Numbered from the stretch's first letter, positions 15,606-24,375 are shown. The stretch is 64,000 bases of DNA from Ruminococcus bicirculans (ex Wegman et al. 2014) (GCF_000723465.1 NZ_HF545616.1:1116001-1180000), one strand, 5' to 3'. A program made the numbers and translations. The notes: generated by a model not told the origin, from the letters alone.

Positions 15606-16922
15606 ATGGGAAACGCCAGAAAAACGGTTTTAAGGCTGCTTACAAGGCTTGAAAACAGCGGTTCATATTCAAATATACTTCTTGACGAGGGTCTTGAAAG
15701 GTCTGACCTTTCACCTCAGGACAAGAAATTCGCCGCAGCACTTTTCTACGGCGTTTTGGAAAGACAGATAACTCTTGATAACATTATTCGGGAATATTCA
15801 CGCAACCCTAAGAATAAGCTTGGTACTGAGGTCAGAGTTATACTGAGAATGGGTCTTTATCAGCTTTTATATATGGACTCTGTTCCTGACAATGCGGCTG
15901 TGGACGAGTCTGTGAAGCTTGCGAAGAAAAACAGAAATCCTGCGGCAAGCGGATTTATAAACGCAATGCTAAGGGAGTTTATAAGAAACAACAAAAAGCT
16001 TCCAAAGGGCAGAAATGCCACGGAGGAGCTTTCTATAGAATACTCCGCACCTGTATGGCTGACGGAGAAGTGGACAAGGGAATACGGCAAGGACATCTGC
16101 CTTGAAATGCTGAAAACCTCTGTGGGACAGGCACCTGTCACCGCAAGAGTGAACACGGCCTTTCATTCTCTTGAAAGCACACTGGATATGCTCGCCGAGG
16201 AGGGCATTACCTTTGAAAGGCTGTCAGTCCTGCCTGATTGCATAAGGATATGCGGTGCAGGGGCGGTGGAGCATACTAAGGCTTACAAAGAGGGCAGGAT
16301 ACACGTTCAGGATCTTTCGAGCCAGCTTTGCTGTGCGGCTCTTGATCCTAAGGAGAACGATACAGTTCTTGACCTTTGTGCCGCACCCGGTGGAAAGACC
16401 TTTACCATTGCCGAGCGTATGAACAACAAGGGCAGAGTGCTTGCTTTTGATCTGCATAAAAATCGTGCAGGGCTTATTGAAAGCGGTGCCAAAAGGCTTG
16501 GGCTTGACTGCATAAGGGCAGGTGTCAACAACGCAAAGGTCTATGACGAGAAAATGCCAAAGGCTGACAAAGTGCTTTGCGACGCACCTTGTTCCGGACT
16601 TGGCGTAATAAGAAGAAAACCTGAGATAAAGTATAAAGAACCCTCAGATTTCGACAGACTTCCTGAAATACAGTATGATATACTGAAAACGTCAGCGGAG
16701 TATGTAAAAGTCGGCGGAACGCTGGTGTATTCCACCTGCACGCTGTCAAGGGCGGAAAATGATGAGGTGGCAGACAGATTTTTGGCTGAACACCCTGATT
16801 TTGAGCCTGCACCGCTAGGCGAGGCTTTCGGCAGCGACAGCGGTCTTTGCAGAATGTCTATCACACCTGCAAAATATAATTCAGACGGATTTTTTATTGC
16901 TAAGTTTATCAGGCTGAGGTGA
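15606..16922 (+). CDS. rsmB: 16S rRNA (cytosine-967-C5)-methyltransferase
   Basis: 438 residues. An N-terminal NusB-like RNA-binding domain (about 1-130) is fused to a SAM methyltransferase with DLCAAPGGKTF (SAM-binding), LCDAPCSGLGVIRR (the PC motif with catalytic Cys) and YSTCTLSRAEN (second Cys). It methylates C967 of 16S rRNA. GGAGGAA precedes the ATG. The stop lies 4 bases before rlmN, whose ribosome-binding site is inside the rsmB end. Confidence 0.96.
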   Translation: MGNARKTVLRLLTRLENSGSYSNILLDEGLERSDLSPQDKKFAAALFYGVLERQITLDNIIREYSRNPKNKLGTEVRVILRMGLYQLLYMDSVPDNAAVDESVKLAKKNRNPAASGFINAMLREFIRNNKKLPKGRNATEELSIEYSAPVWLTEKWTREYGKDICLEMLKTSVGQAPVTARVNTAFHSLESTLDMLAEEGITFERLSVLPDCIRICGAGAVEHTKAYKEGRIHVQDLSSQLCCAALDPKENDTVLDLCAAPGGKTFTIAERMNNKGRVLAFDLHKNRAGLIESGAKRLGLDCIRAGVNNAKVYDEKMPKADKVLCDAPCSGLGVIRRKPEIKYKEPSDFDRLPEIQYDILKTSAEYVKVGGTLVYSTCTLSRAENDEVADRFLAEHPDFEPAPLGEAFGSDSGLCRMSITPAKYNSDGFFIAKFIRLR

Positions 16923-16926
16923 TCTT

Positions 16927-17973
16927 TTGGTAGCATTTGATGATAATGGAAAAATAGATATATTGGGGCTTCTGCCTGACGAGCTGGAAGCCAAGATACT
17001 AAAGCTTGGAGAAAAGAAGTTCCGTGCAGGGCAGATATTTGACTGGCTTCATGTAAAGCGAGTGTCAAGTTTTGATGAAATGACTAATCTATCTGTACAA
17101 TTAAGGAATCTGCTCAATGAAAAATTTTGTTTAAAATCACTATTTGTGTCAAAAAAGCTTGAATCTCATACCGATAATACTGTAAAATATCTATATGAGC
17201 TTGAGGACGGAAATCATGTGGAATCCGTAATAATGGAATACAACTACGGAAACACCATTTGCGTGTCAACTCAGGTGGGTTGCAAAATGGGCTGTCGCTT
17301 TTGTGCGTCAACTATTGCAGGCTTCAAGCGTGATCTGACTTCCTCGGAGATTCTGGGACAGATATACGCTTCTGAGCGTGACAGCGGAAGAAAGATATCA
17401 GGCGTGGTGCTTATGGGAATAGGCGAGCCTATGGATAACTTTGATAATGTGGTGAATTTCCTTGAAGTGCTGTCCTGTCCAAAGGGCTTTAATATGTCGT
17501 TAAGGCACGTTTCAGTGTCTACCTGCGGCATTGTGCCGAGGATATATGAGCTTGCAGAGAAAAAGCTTGGCATAACATTGTCTATCTCTTTGCACGCTTC
17601 CAATAATAAGAGCAGGAGCGAGATAATGCCCGTTAATGACAGGTATGATATCAACGAGCTTCTTGCCGCCTGCCGATACTATTTTAAGGTAACAGGCAGG
17701 AGAATTTCTTTTGAATATGCTTTGATAGACGGGCATAACGATTCTATGGAGGACGCAAGGGAGCTTGCTGAGCTTCTGGGCGGATTTGTCTGTCATGTGA
17801 ATATAATCCCTGTTAATAAGATAAAGGAGCGTAATTATCATTCTGACAGAAAGTCAGCCAACAGATTCAGAGGATATCTGGAGAAGCTTGGGATAAACGC
17901 TACTGTGAGGCGGACCTTGGGTGCGGATATAGACGCTGCCTGCGGTCAGCTAAGACGAGAATATGAGATCTGA
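16927..17973 (+). CDS. rlmN: dual-specificity 23S rRNA/tRNA adenine-C2 methyltransferase
   Basis: 348 residues, starting at TTG 16927 with GAGG 7 bases upstream; there is no ATG near the correct N-terminus. Radical SAM cysteines are in CKMGCRFC. The SAM-binding GIGEPMDN follows, and the second catalytic Cys is in DIDAACGQLR. RlmN methylates A2503 of 23S rRNA and A37 of some tRNAs. It is the usual partner of the prpC-prkC pair downstream. Confidence 0.96.
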   Translation: MVAFDDNGKIDILGLLPDELEAKILKLGEKKFRAGQIFDWLHVKRVSSFDEMTNLSVQLRNLLNEKFCLKSLFVSKKLESHTDNTVKYLYELEDGNHVESVIMEYNYGNTICVSTQVGCKMGCRFCASTIAGFKRDLTSSEILGQIYASERDSGRKISGVVLMGIGEPMDNFDNVVNFLEVLSCPKGFNMSLRHVSVSTCGIVPRIYELAEKKLGITLSISLHASNNKSRSEIMPVNDRYDINELLAACRYYFKVTGRRISFEYALIDGHNDSMEDARELAELLGGFVCHVNIIPVNKIKERNYHSDRKSANRFRGYLEKLGINATVRRTLGADIDAACGQLRREYEI

Positions 17974-17991
17974 TAAAAGGTGGTGAATCGC

Positions 17992-18720
17992 TTGTTTATA
18001 GCGTCTGATACAGACATCGGAAAAAAACGCAGTGAAAATCAGGACAGAGTGCATGCTGAATTTCTAGCTGACAATGTTGCCGTTGCGGTGGTCTGTGACG
18101 GTATGGGCGGAGCGTCATCAGGCGGAGTTGCCAGTCAGCTTGCCATTGACGCAGTAGTAAAACGTATCAAGGAAAATTTCAGAAAAGATATGAAACCAAA
18201 TTCCATAAGAAATCTTATGCTCACTTCAGTGCATTATGCGAATACGATCGTGTATGGCAAGAGCAAGGAGGATATTGACAAAAACGGTATGGGTACTACC
18301 TGCGTTGCGGCATTGGTGGTGGATAAGACCGTCTATATGGTGAGCGTGGGCGACAGCCGTGGATATCTTCTTACCAAGGACGGTATAGCTCAGATAACCA
18401 CTGACCATACTTATGTGGAAATGCTTTATAGGTCGGGTCAGATAACCAAAGAAGAAGCGAAAAATCATCATATGAGAAACGTTATCACAAAGGCTGTGGG
18501 CGTTGAATCAGATGTTGAGGTCGATTATTTCGAGCTTGAAGAAAATGATAATTTTGCGGTGCTGCTTTGCTCTGACGGTCTGACCAATTATTGCACAGAC
18601 AATATGATATATGAAACTGTGTTTGGCAATAATCTTGACGAGGCTATAAAACAGCTTATTGCTTTCGCAAATGAATGCGGCGGTAAAGATAATATTACTG
18701 CTGCGGTAATAGCAAATTAA
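17992..18720 (+). CDS. prpC: PP2C-type Ser/Thr protein phosphatase
   Basis: About 242 residues. I prefer the TTG at 17992, because AAAGGTGG ends 8 bases before it; the tandem GTG codons at 17980 and 17983 overlap that site. PP2C motifs are visible: SENQDRV, VCDGMGGASSGG, SVGDSRGYL, and the final DNITAAV, supplying the metal-binding Asp residues. It dephosphorylates targets of the adjacent PrkC kinase, which is the standard pair. Confidence 0.95.
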   Translation: MFIASDTDIGKKRSENQDRVHAEFLADNVAVAVVCDGMGGASSGGVASQLAIDAVVKRIKENFRKDMKPNSIRNLMLTSVHYANTIVYGKSKEDIDKNGMGTTCVAALVVDKTVYMVSVGDSRGYLLTKDGIAQITTDHTYVEMLYRSGQITKEEAKNHHMRNVITKAVGVESDVEVDYFELEENDNFAVLLCSDGLTNYCTDNMIYETVFGNNLDEAIKQLIAFANECGGKDNITAAVIAN

Positions 18721-18762
18721 TGGAATGACAATAAAACATGAATAATATAGGAGTTGAATTAC

Positions 18763-20883
18763 ATGGATTCTAATATCGGCAAAAAGCTAGACGGCAGATA
18801 TGAGATAACCGAACTTATCGGCGTGGGCGGAATGGCTGACGTTTATAAGGCAGTTGACGTTATGGAAAACCGTACTGTTGCGGTAAAGATACTTAAGCCT
18901 GAGTTTTCACAGAACGAGGAATTTCTAAGACGCTTCAGAAACGAGAGCAAGGCTATAGCTGTACTTTCTCACCCTAATATCGTAAAGATATATGACGTGG
19001 GATTTTCTGACGAGATACAGTTTATCGTTATGGAGTATATCGACGGCATCACCCTTAAAGAGTTTATCGAGCAGCAGGGCGTGCTTAGGTGGAAAGACGC
19101 TTTGCACTTTGTAACTCAGATACTCCGTGCTTTGCAGCACGCTCATGACAAGGGTATCGTTCACAGAGATATCAAACCGCAGAACATAATGCTTTTCCCT
19201 GACGGAACTATCAAGGTCATGGATTTTGGTATCGCAAGATTTTCAAGGATCGACGGAAAGACACTTTCTGACAAGACTATCGGTTCTGTTCACTATATCT
19301 CACCTGAGCAGGCAAGGGGCGATATGACAGATGAAAGATCTGACATATACTCTGTAGGCGTTATGCTCTATGAGATGCTCACAGGCAGAAAGCCTTTTGA
19401 CGGCGAAAATCCTGTGGCTATCGCTCTCAAGCATATGCAGGAGGATCCGGTTCCGCCAAGAGAGATCATGCCTTCTATCCCAGAGGCTCTTGAAGAAATA
19501 GTTATGCACGCTATGGAGAGAGATCCTGCAAGACGTTATCAGTCAGCAGCAGAGATGATAAAGGATATAGACACATTCAAGCTCAATCCATCTGTTGTTT
19601 TCGGATATAAGAACAGTCCTGTTCCTATCCCTGTGGCTGATAACAATAACAAATATTTTGACGATGAGCATAGTGAGAACTATGACGACGATGAAGAATA
19701 TGAGGACGATGACGAAGAAAACGATGACGAGGAAGAAGAGGAAGAAAAGAAGCGTTCTTACGTTGTTCCAATACTCCTTGCTGTGACAGTTGCGGTAGTT
19801 ATCATTGCAGCGTTCGTTATCGTAGGAGTTGTATTCAAGTCATTCAGCGGTTCAAACGGTATGCACACAGGCACAGTTACACTGCCAAACTTTGTGGGCA
19901 AGAATATCGTTCAGGTTGAGCAGGATTATAAGGATAAGCTTAAATTTGATATCACCGAAGAGTATAATGACCAGTATGACGAGGGAATAATCACATTCCA
20001 GGGTCAGGCAGCAGGAAAGTCTGTTAAGGAAGGCTTCACGGTCACACTTACTGTAAGTAAGGGCAAAAAAATGGCAACTATCCCTGACATGGTGAAGAAA
20101 GACGGCACTGTGGCTGAAAGCGAGCTTAAGGCTGCAGGATTTATGGTCGTTAAGAGAGATATATGGTCTGAGGATATAGCTTCAGGTCTTGTTGTGAAAA
20201 CACAGCCGGCAGCAGGCGAGCAGTATGCCGTAGGTGCGACTGTTGCTTTGTTTGTAAGTAAGGGTCCTGTTGAAACAAGAGTCAAAGTACCAAGCGTTGT
20301 AGGTCTTACAGAAGAAAAGGCAGTTGCAATGCTCAAGGAGAACAAGCTCAAGGCTGAGGTCAAGGAGATAGAGCATGAGGGCGATAAGGGCAAGGTCATC
20401 GAGCAGGATACAGACGAAGGCACATATGTTGAGCGTGACACAACTGTTACTATTTACGTTTCGACCGGAGAAACTTCACCTGTTGAGGTAACATTCTCAC
20501 TGCCACTCCCAAGTGGTATCCACGGCTCATATTCTATAGACATCTACAATAACGGCAACGTTGCATATACACAGAAGATCGGTAGTGGAGAATCTGTTGC
20601 AGGCGGTTCTGTAAATGTAACGGTAAAGGGCAAGAAGACAGAAACTCTGACTATCTTCATCACAAATGACGAAAATCAGCAGAAGTGCCGTTATGCAGTA
20701 TATGACATAGATTATGATAAGCAGACAGCTACTCTTAGCGGAAGCCTGAATGAAAGCGGTCTGATCGACATTACTCCGACAACGACCACAACAACTACAA
20801 CTACGACCACAACAACTACTACAACTACCACTACTGAAGCACCTGCACCGGAGCCTCAGGAGCCAGACGAGCAGGGTCAGTAG
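18763..20883 (+). CDS. prkC: PASTA-domain Ser/Thr protein kinase
   Basis: 706 residues from ATG 18763, with ATAGGAG 9 bases upstream. The kinase domain has the glycine loop at about 20-25, Lys42, the catalytic D136 (HRDIKPQN) and the DFG Asp154. A very acidic stretch (about 305-328) lies just before one membrane helix (333-358). Three PASTA domains (about 372-577) follow outside, then an unrecognised beta-rich domain (about 578-665), a run of 19 Thr (673-691) and a Pro/Glu tail. PASTA domains bind muropeptides or lipid II, and the kinase then controls growth or dormancy exit. Acidic and Thr-rich segments are not typical of Bacillus PrkC. Confidence 0.96.
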   Translation: MDSNIGKKLDGRYEITELIGVGGMADVYKAVDVMENRTVAVKILKPEFSQNEEFLRRFRNESKAIAVLSHPNIVKIYDVGFSDEIQFIVMEYIDGITLKEFIEQQGVLRWKDALHFVTQILRALQHAHDKGIVHRDIKPQNIMLFPDGTIKVMDFGIARFSRIDGKTLSDKTIGSVHYISPEQARGDMTDERSDIYSVGVMLYEMLTGRKPFDGENPVAIALKHMQEDPVPPREIMPSIPEALEEIVMHAMERDPARRYQSAAEMIKDIDTFKLNPSVVFGYKNSPVPIPVADNNNKYFDDEHSENYDDDEEYEDDDEENDDEEEEEEKKRSYVVPILLAVTVAVVIIAAFVIVGVVFKSFSGSNGMHTGTVTLPNFVGKNIVQVEQDYKDKLKFDITEEYNDQYDEGIITFQGQAAGKSVKEGFTVTLTVSKGKKMATIPDMVKKDGTVAESELKAAGFMVVKRDIWSEDIASGLVVKTQPAAGEQYAVGATVALFVSKGPVETRVKVPSVVGLTEEKAVAMLKENKLKAEVKEIEHEGDKGKVIEQDTDEGTYVERDTTVTIYVSTGETSPVEVTFSLPLPSGIHGSYSIDIYNNGNVAYTQKIGSGESVAGGSVNVTVKGKKTETLTIFITNDENQQKCRYAVYDIDYDKQTATLSGSLNESGLIDITPTTTTTTTTTTTTTTTTTTTEAPAPEPQEPDEQGQ
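20779..20835 (+). repeat. run of 19 threonine codons in prkC
   Basis: Nineteen Thr codons in a row use all four synonyms (ACA, ACT, ACC, ACG) irregularly. That argues for selection on the amino acid and against simple triplet slippage. Confidence 0.95.
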
Positions 20884-20886
20884 TTC

Positions 20887-21771
20887 ATGAATGGAATAAT
20901 CGTTAAAGCTATCGGAGGCATCTACTATGTAGAAGCCTCCGACGGCATTTATGAATGTAAGGCAAGAGGAGTATTCAGAAGAAAGAACATTTCTCCTGTA
21001 GGCGGCGACAGAGTTGAATTTTCATTGGAGGACGACGGAAGCGGAGTTATCGAGAAGATAGAGGAAAGACGCTCATTGCTTATAAGACCGCCTCTTGCAA
21101 ATCTTGATATGCTTGTGTTCGTTTCGTCTACCTGCGAACCAAGACCTAATCTGCTGTTGCTTGATAAGTTTATTGCAATAGCTGTTTTCAAAAAAATAGA
21201 GCCTGTGGTAGTTTTTACAAAGATAGACAAGGAAAGCTGTGACGGGCTTGTGGACATATACAAGGGTGCAGGGATAAAGACCTTTCAGGTTGACAATACC
21301 ACCGGTGAGGGCAGTGAAGCTGTTAAGGCAGTGCTGGAGGGCAAGCTGTCGGCATTTACAGGAAACACGGGCGTTGGCAAATCGTCACTGCTCAATAATA
21401 TGTTTCCTGCATTGGGGCTTGCCACCAACGAGATAAGCAAAAAGCTTGGCAGAGGAAAGCACACCACACGCCATGTAGAGCTTTACAAGCTGGAGGGCGG
21501 TGGGTATATTGCCGATACCCCTGGCTTTTCGTCGTTTGATACCAACAGATATGATATTATTTTTAAGGACAAGCTTGCAGGCTGTTTTCCTGAGTTTCAG
21601 AAATACGAGGGCAAGTGCAGATTTCCTGATTGCAGCCACACAAAGGAAAAGGGCTGTGCGGTCATAGAGGCGGTAAAAAATGGCGAGATCGCAAAGTCAA
21701 GGCATGAAAGTTATGTGGAAATGTACGAGCAGGCAAAGCAGCTTAAGGAGTGGGAATACAAAAATGACTAA
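20887..21771 (+). CDS. rsgA: ribosome small-subunit-dependent GTPase A
   Basis: 294 residues. An N-terminal OB fold is followed by a circularly permuted GTPase with G4 VFTKID, G1 GNTGVGKSSL and G3 DTPGF in that order. A C-terminal zinc knuckle has CRFPDCSHTKEKGC. RsgA matures the 30S subunit and is inhibited by (p)ppGpp. It starts 3 bases after the prkC stop and overlaps thiN by 8 bases. Many relatives have rpe between rsgA and thiN; it is missing here. Confidence 0.96.
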   Translation: MNGIIVKAIGGIYYVEASDGIYECKARGVFRRKNISPVGGDRVEFSLEDDGSGVIEKIEERRSLLIRPPLANLDMLVFVSSTCEPRPNLLLLDKFIAIAVFKKIEPVVVFTKIDKESCDGLVDIYKGAGIKTFQVDNTTGEGSEAVKAVLEGKLSAFTGNTGVGKSSLLNNMFPALGLATNEISKKLGRGKHTTRHVELYKLEGGGYIADTPGFSSFDTNRYDIIFKDKLAGCFPEFQKYEGKCRFPDCSHTKEKGCAVIEAVKNGEIAKSRHESYVEMYEQAKQLKEWEYKND

Positions 21772-22423
21772 GAAATGCACTATCTTTTCAGGCGGTGAAG
21801 CGGTGTCGGCTCAGTGTGTGGCAGAATATAAGCCTTTTATCGACGATTCTCTTGTGATATCCGCTGACAAGGGCTATAAGCTTGCACAGGCAGTGGGCGT
21901 AAAGTCGGACATTATTATGGGCGACTTTGATTCCGCTGAAAAACCTGTTTTTGATAATATCGAGATCTTCCCCTCAGAAAAGGACGATACCGACCTTATG
22001 CTTGCCATAAAGCATGGCTTTGAGTCGGGTTGTGATGATTTTCTCATATTCGGTGCAACAGGCGGACGAGTAGACCACTTACTTGGAAATATCCAATCTC
22101 TGGGATATATTTTATCTTGTGGCGGTGAGGGAATGATAGCCGCAGATAGGGAGATAATTCGGCTTTATCGTGCAGGAAGTTACAGGATATATGACCGTGA
22201 GGGCTTTTCGTTCTCGCTGGTGGCATATACCGATAAGGTAGAGGGTCTGACCATAAAGGGTGCGAAATATGAAGTAGAGGACTGTCTGCTGACCAATGCT
22301 TTCCCACTTGGCATATCAAACGTGGTTAAAGGCTTTGATGGGCAGGATAGAAAATACGCTGAGATATCATTCAAAAGCGGCTATCTGCTGTCAGTACAGT
22401 CAAAAATGGTAACCGATTTTTGA
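21764..22423 (+). CDS. thiN: thiamine pyrophosphokinase
   Basis: 219 residues from the ATG at 21764 inside the rsgA end; AAGGAG lies 13 bases upstream. An upstream in-frame start would sit deep in rsgA. Motifs include SADKGYKLAQ, MGDFDSAE, PSEKDDTDLMLAI and GATGGRVDHLL, all typical of the catalytic domain. It converts thiamine to thiamine diphosphate. It is the usual upstream neighbour of spoVM. Confidence 0.93.
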   Translation: MTKKCTIFSGGEAVSAQCVAEYKPFIDDSLVISADKGYKLAQAVGVKSDIIMGDFDSAEKPVFDNIEIFPSEKDDTDLMLAIKHGFESGCDDFLIFGATGGRVDHLLGNIQSLGYILSCGGEGMIAADREIIRLYRAGSYRIYDREGFSFSLVAYTDKVEGLTIKGAKYEVEDCLLTNAFPLGISNVVKGFDGQDRKYAEISFKSGYLLSVQSKMVTDF

Positions 22424-22466
22424 TTTTTGAATAATATAAACTATAACTATTCGGGAGGTAATACTT

Positions 22467-22550
22467 ATGAAAGTTGTAGTTGTAAAAAGTCCAAAGGTCA
22501 TATCGGGTTTAATGAGGCTTATTTTCAAGATCAAAAAGGAAGAAGAATAG
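22467..22550 (+). CDS. spoVM: stage V sporulation protein M (27-residue micropeptide)
   Basis: A 27-residue ORF reads MKVVVVKSPKVISGLMRL and ends in a Lys/Glu-rich tail. Bacillus SpoVM is a 26-residue amphipathic helix starting MKFYTIKLPKFLGGIVRA; the spacing of MK, KxPK and the Gly/Arg positions agrees. SpoVM recognises the curved forespore membrane and recruits SpoIVA for coat assembly. Strong support comes from the site: GGGAGG is 8 bases upstream, thiN lies immediately before, and a terminator lies immediately after. The residue after the Pro-Lys is not conserved, so similarity is partial. Confidence 0.8.
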   Translation: MKVVVVKSPKVISGLMRLIFKIKKEEE

Positions 22551-22557
22551 GATAACT

Positions 22558-22590
22558 GGCGGTACTCGTGTGAGTGCCGTCGATTTTTTT
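22558..22590 (+). terminator. terminator of the core operon
   Basis: GGCGGTACTC (22558-22567) pairs with GAGTGCCGTC (22572-22581), including G-U pairs, across a GTGT loop and is followed by seven T. Confidence 0.9.
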
Positions 22591-22600
22591 GCTATAGCAG

Positions 22601-22636
22601 AAAAGCTCTTAGATCGCAAGACGACCTAAGAGCTTT
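22601..22636 (-). terminator. terminator after tRNA-Leu
   Basis: AAAAGCTCTTAG (22601-22612) and CTAAGAGCTTTT (22625-22636) are perfect inverted repeats just beyond the tRNA 3' end on the minus strand. Confidence 0.85.
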
Positions 22637-22641
22637 TATTC

Positions 22642-22728
22642 TGGTGCCGCTAACCGGACTTGAACCGGTACGGGTTTTACCCCGAGGGATTTTAAGTCCC
22701 TTGTGTCTGCCTATTCCACCACAGCGGC
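22642..22728 (-). tRNA. tRNA-Leu, anticodon UAA
   Basis: The minus strand folds as an 87-nt class II tRNA: acceptor GCCGCTG, GTGGAATAGGCAGACAC D-arm, anticodon stem GGGACTTAAAATCCC with TAA, a long variable arm, GGTTCAAGTCC T-arm, and encoded CCA. The discriminator is A, as expected for leucine. Confidence 0.97.
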
Positions 22729-22833
22729 ATGCAAGATATATTATAACACTTTTTTTGCAAAATGTCAACGCTTTTTTGCAAATTACAAGTTGTTAAACGG
22801 AAATAAGTGGTAATGACAGAATAGTGGCAGTGT

Positions 22834-24177
22834 TTATTTTAAATCTTTTTGCCTTGAAACTGAAAATCTGTAGATAAATACAGATATCAAAGCGGTGACG
22901 ACTTCTGTTATCCAGAATGCGTTCCATACGCCTGTTGGTCCCGTGAGCTTGCAGAGGAAGAACGCAAGTGGCAGTATTATCGCAATAAATCTGCACAGAG
23001 ATATCATAAGCGACGGAATGCCCATGCCAAGCCCCTCCAGCGCACCTGATGAGGTGACGGATACTGCGGAGATAACAAAGCCGATACAAATTAGGCGAAG
23101 TGCTGTTTTGCCTATGGCGATAGTGTCAGCGTTTTCCGTGAAAAGCCCTATGAGTTTGGCTGGGAAAAGTGCGCATATGATAGTTCCTGCCGCCAATATC
23201 ACACCTGTCATGTAAAGGACAATGCGGTAAATTTTCTTCACACGCTCCCTCTCACCTGCTCCGTAGTTAAAACTGATAACTGGTCGCATACCCTGAATAA
23301 CACCATTTGCAGGTAGATAAAGAAAGGTCTGGAGCTTGTAGTAAATTCCAAGAACAAGCACATAGCTTTGTGAATATGCCGCAAGTATGCCGTTGAGGGC
23401 GGATATGAGAAGTGACGGCAGTGCAAGATTAAGCGTTGCAGGAATGCCTATGGAGTACATTTTTGCGATTATTATGCCGTCGGGACGCTTGTGTTTTGCG
23501 GAAAGTTTAACAGGAAGCTCACAGCGAAGATATGCTATTATGTATATGACAAGGGTCAGCACCTGACCGATACCGGTGGCGAGTGCCGCACCCTTTATAC
23601 CCATCTCAGGAAAAAATCCAACGCCAAAAATAAGCAGAGGGTCAAGGATTATGTTTGCGATACAGCCGCAGAGCATACTGAACATTGATATCTTCATTCT
23701 GCCGACAGATTGGAATATCTTCTCAAATGCAATGGCAAGCATTAATGCAGGAGAGAATGTAAATACAATGTTGCAATACTTCACGCCAAGATCTACAACG
23801 TTTTTATTACTTGTGAACATAGATAGAAATGCAGGCATTATAAGTATACATATTATCATTAGCACAATACCATGCAAAGCCGAAAGGGCAAGCCCCTGAG
23901 TTGCGGCAATATCAGCCTTTTCCTTTCTGCCTGCACCAAGATATATGGCAATGACCGCATTGATGCCGATACCAAAGCCGATAGCAGTGGCACTTATAAA
24001 ATTCTGCACAGGGAACACCAGTGAAAGCGATGTCATTGCGTCCTCGCTTATCTTTGCCACGAAAAAGCTGTCAATGATGTTGTAAAGAGAGTTTACAAGC
24101 ATTGATATCACCATTGGCAGGGACATTGAAAGCAGAAGAGGGAAGATCGGTCTTGTTTTCATGAAATCACTGTTCAT
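22834..24177 (-). CDS. MATE family efflux transporter
   Basis: 447 residues with about 12 membrane helices. The N-terminus MNSDFMKTRPIFPLLLSMSLP, followed by VNSLYNIIDSFFVAKI, is the family entry sequence. MATE pumps export cationic drugs and metabolites using sodium or proton gradients. The substrate is unknown. AAAGGAGTG lies about 13 bases before the ATG, and a structured leader with a terminator precedes it. Transcription starts from a near-consensus promoter facing away from addB. Confidence 0.92.
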   Translation of the reverse strand: MNSDFMKTRPIFPLLLSMSLPMVISMLVNSLYNIIDSFFVAKISEDAMTSLSLVFPVQNFISATAIGFGIGINAVIAIYLGAGRKEKADIAATQGLALSALHGIVLMIICILIMPAFLSMFTSNKNVVDLGVKYCNIVFTFSPALMLAIAFEKIFQSVGRMKISMFSMLCGCIANIILDPLLIFGVGFFPEMGIKGAALATGIGQVLTLVIYIIAYLRCELPVKLSAKHKRPDGIIIAKMYSIGIPATLNLALPSLLISALNGILAAYSQSYVLVLGIYYKLQTFLYLPANGVIQGMRPVISFNYGAGERERVKKIYRIVLYMTGVILAAGTIICALFPAKLIGLFTENADTIAIGKTALRLICIGFVISAVSVTSSGALEGLGMGIPSLMISLCRFIAIILPLAFFLCKLTGPTGVWNAFWITEVVTALISVFIYRFSVSRQKDLK

Positions 24178-24185
24178 TAATTTTT

Positions 24186-24254
24186 TTACACTCCTTTGTC
24201 TGTGGGCAGAAAAAAAGCCGCACAGCCTGTTTGCTGTGTGGCGAAAAGTGACAT
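24186..24254 (-). CDS. possible 22-codon leader ORF of the MATE gene
   Basis: Starting at ATG (plus 24252-24254), the minus strand reads MSLFATQQTGCAAFFLPTDKGV and ends with TAA next to the MATE ribosome-binding site. It passes through both arms of the terminator hairpin. I see no clear Shine-Dalgarno before it, which is the main doubt. Confidence 0.35.
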   Translation of the reverse strand: MSLFATQQTGCAAFFLPTDKGV

Positions 24255-24277
24255 ACTGTCAGGAAAAATCCACGCAA
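24210..24277 (-). promoter_or_regulatory. attenuator-like leader of the MATE gene
   Basis: On the minus strand GCCACACAGC (plus 24233-24242) pairs with GCTGTGCGGC (plus 24217-24226) and seven T follow, making a strong terminator inside the 5' untranslated region. Upstream TTGCGTGG (plus 24270-24277) can instead pair with CCAC(ACA)GCAA (plus 24231-24241), with a 3-base bulge, and would block the terminator. A small TGACA/TGTCA hairpin (plus 24249-24261) sits between. Confidence 0.7.
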
Positions 24278-24291
24278 GTTTTACAAAGTAT

Positions 24292-24320
24292 ATTTTAACA
24301 TAGCGGTATGATTTTGTCAA
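24292..24320 (-). promoter_or_regulatory. MATE promoter
   Basis: Minus strand TTGACA (plus 24315-24320), a 17-base spacer and TAAAAT (plus 24292-24297). Predicted transcription start is near 24285. Confidence 0.88.
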
Positions 24321-24375
24321 TAAATTTTCTTTAATATTTTGTTTCAAAAAAGTATACAAACACGCTAATTGTAGA

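Noticed and set aside
20779-20835. Microsatellite expansion in prkC
   Set aside because: All four Thr codons are mixed, so a simple slippage origin is unlikely; kept as a protein feature.
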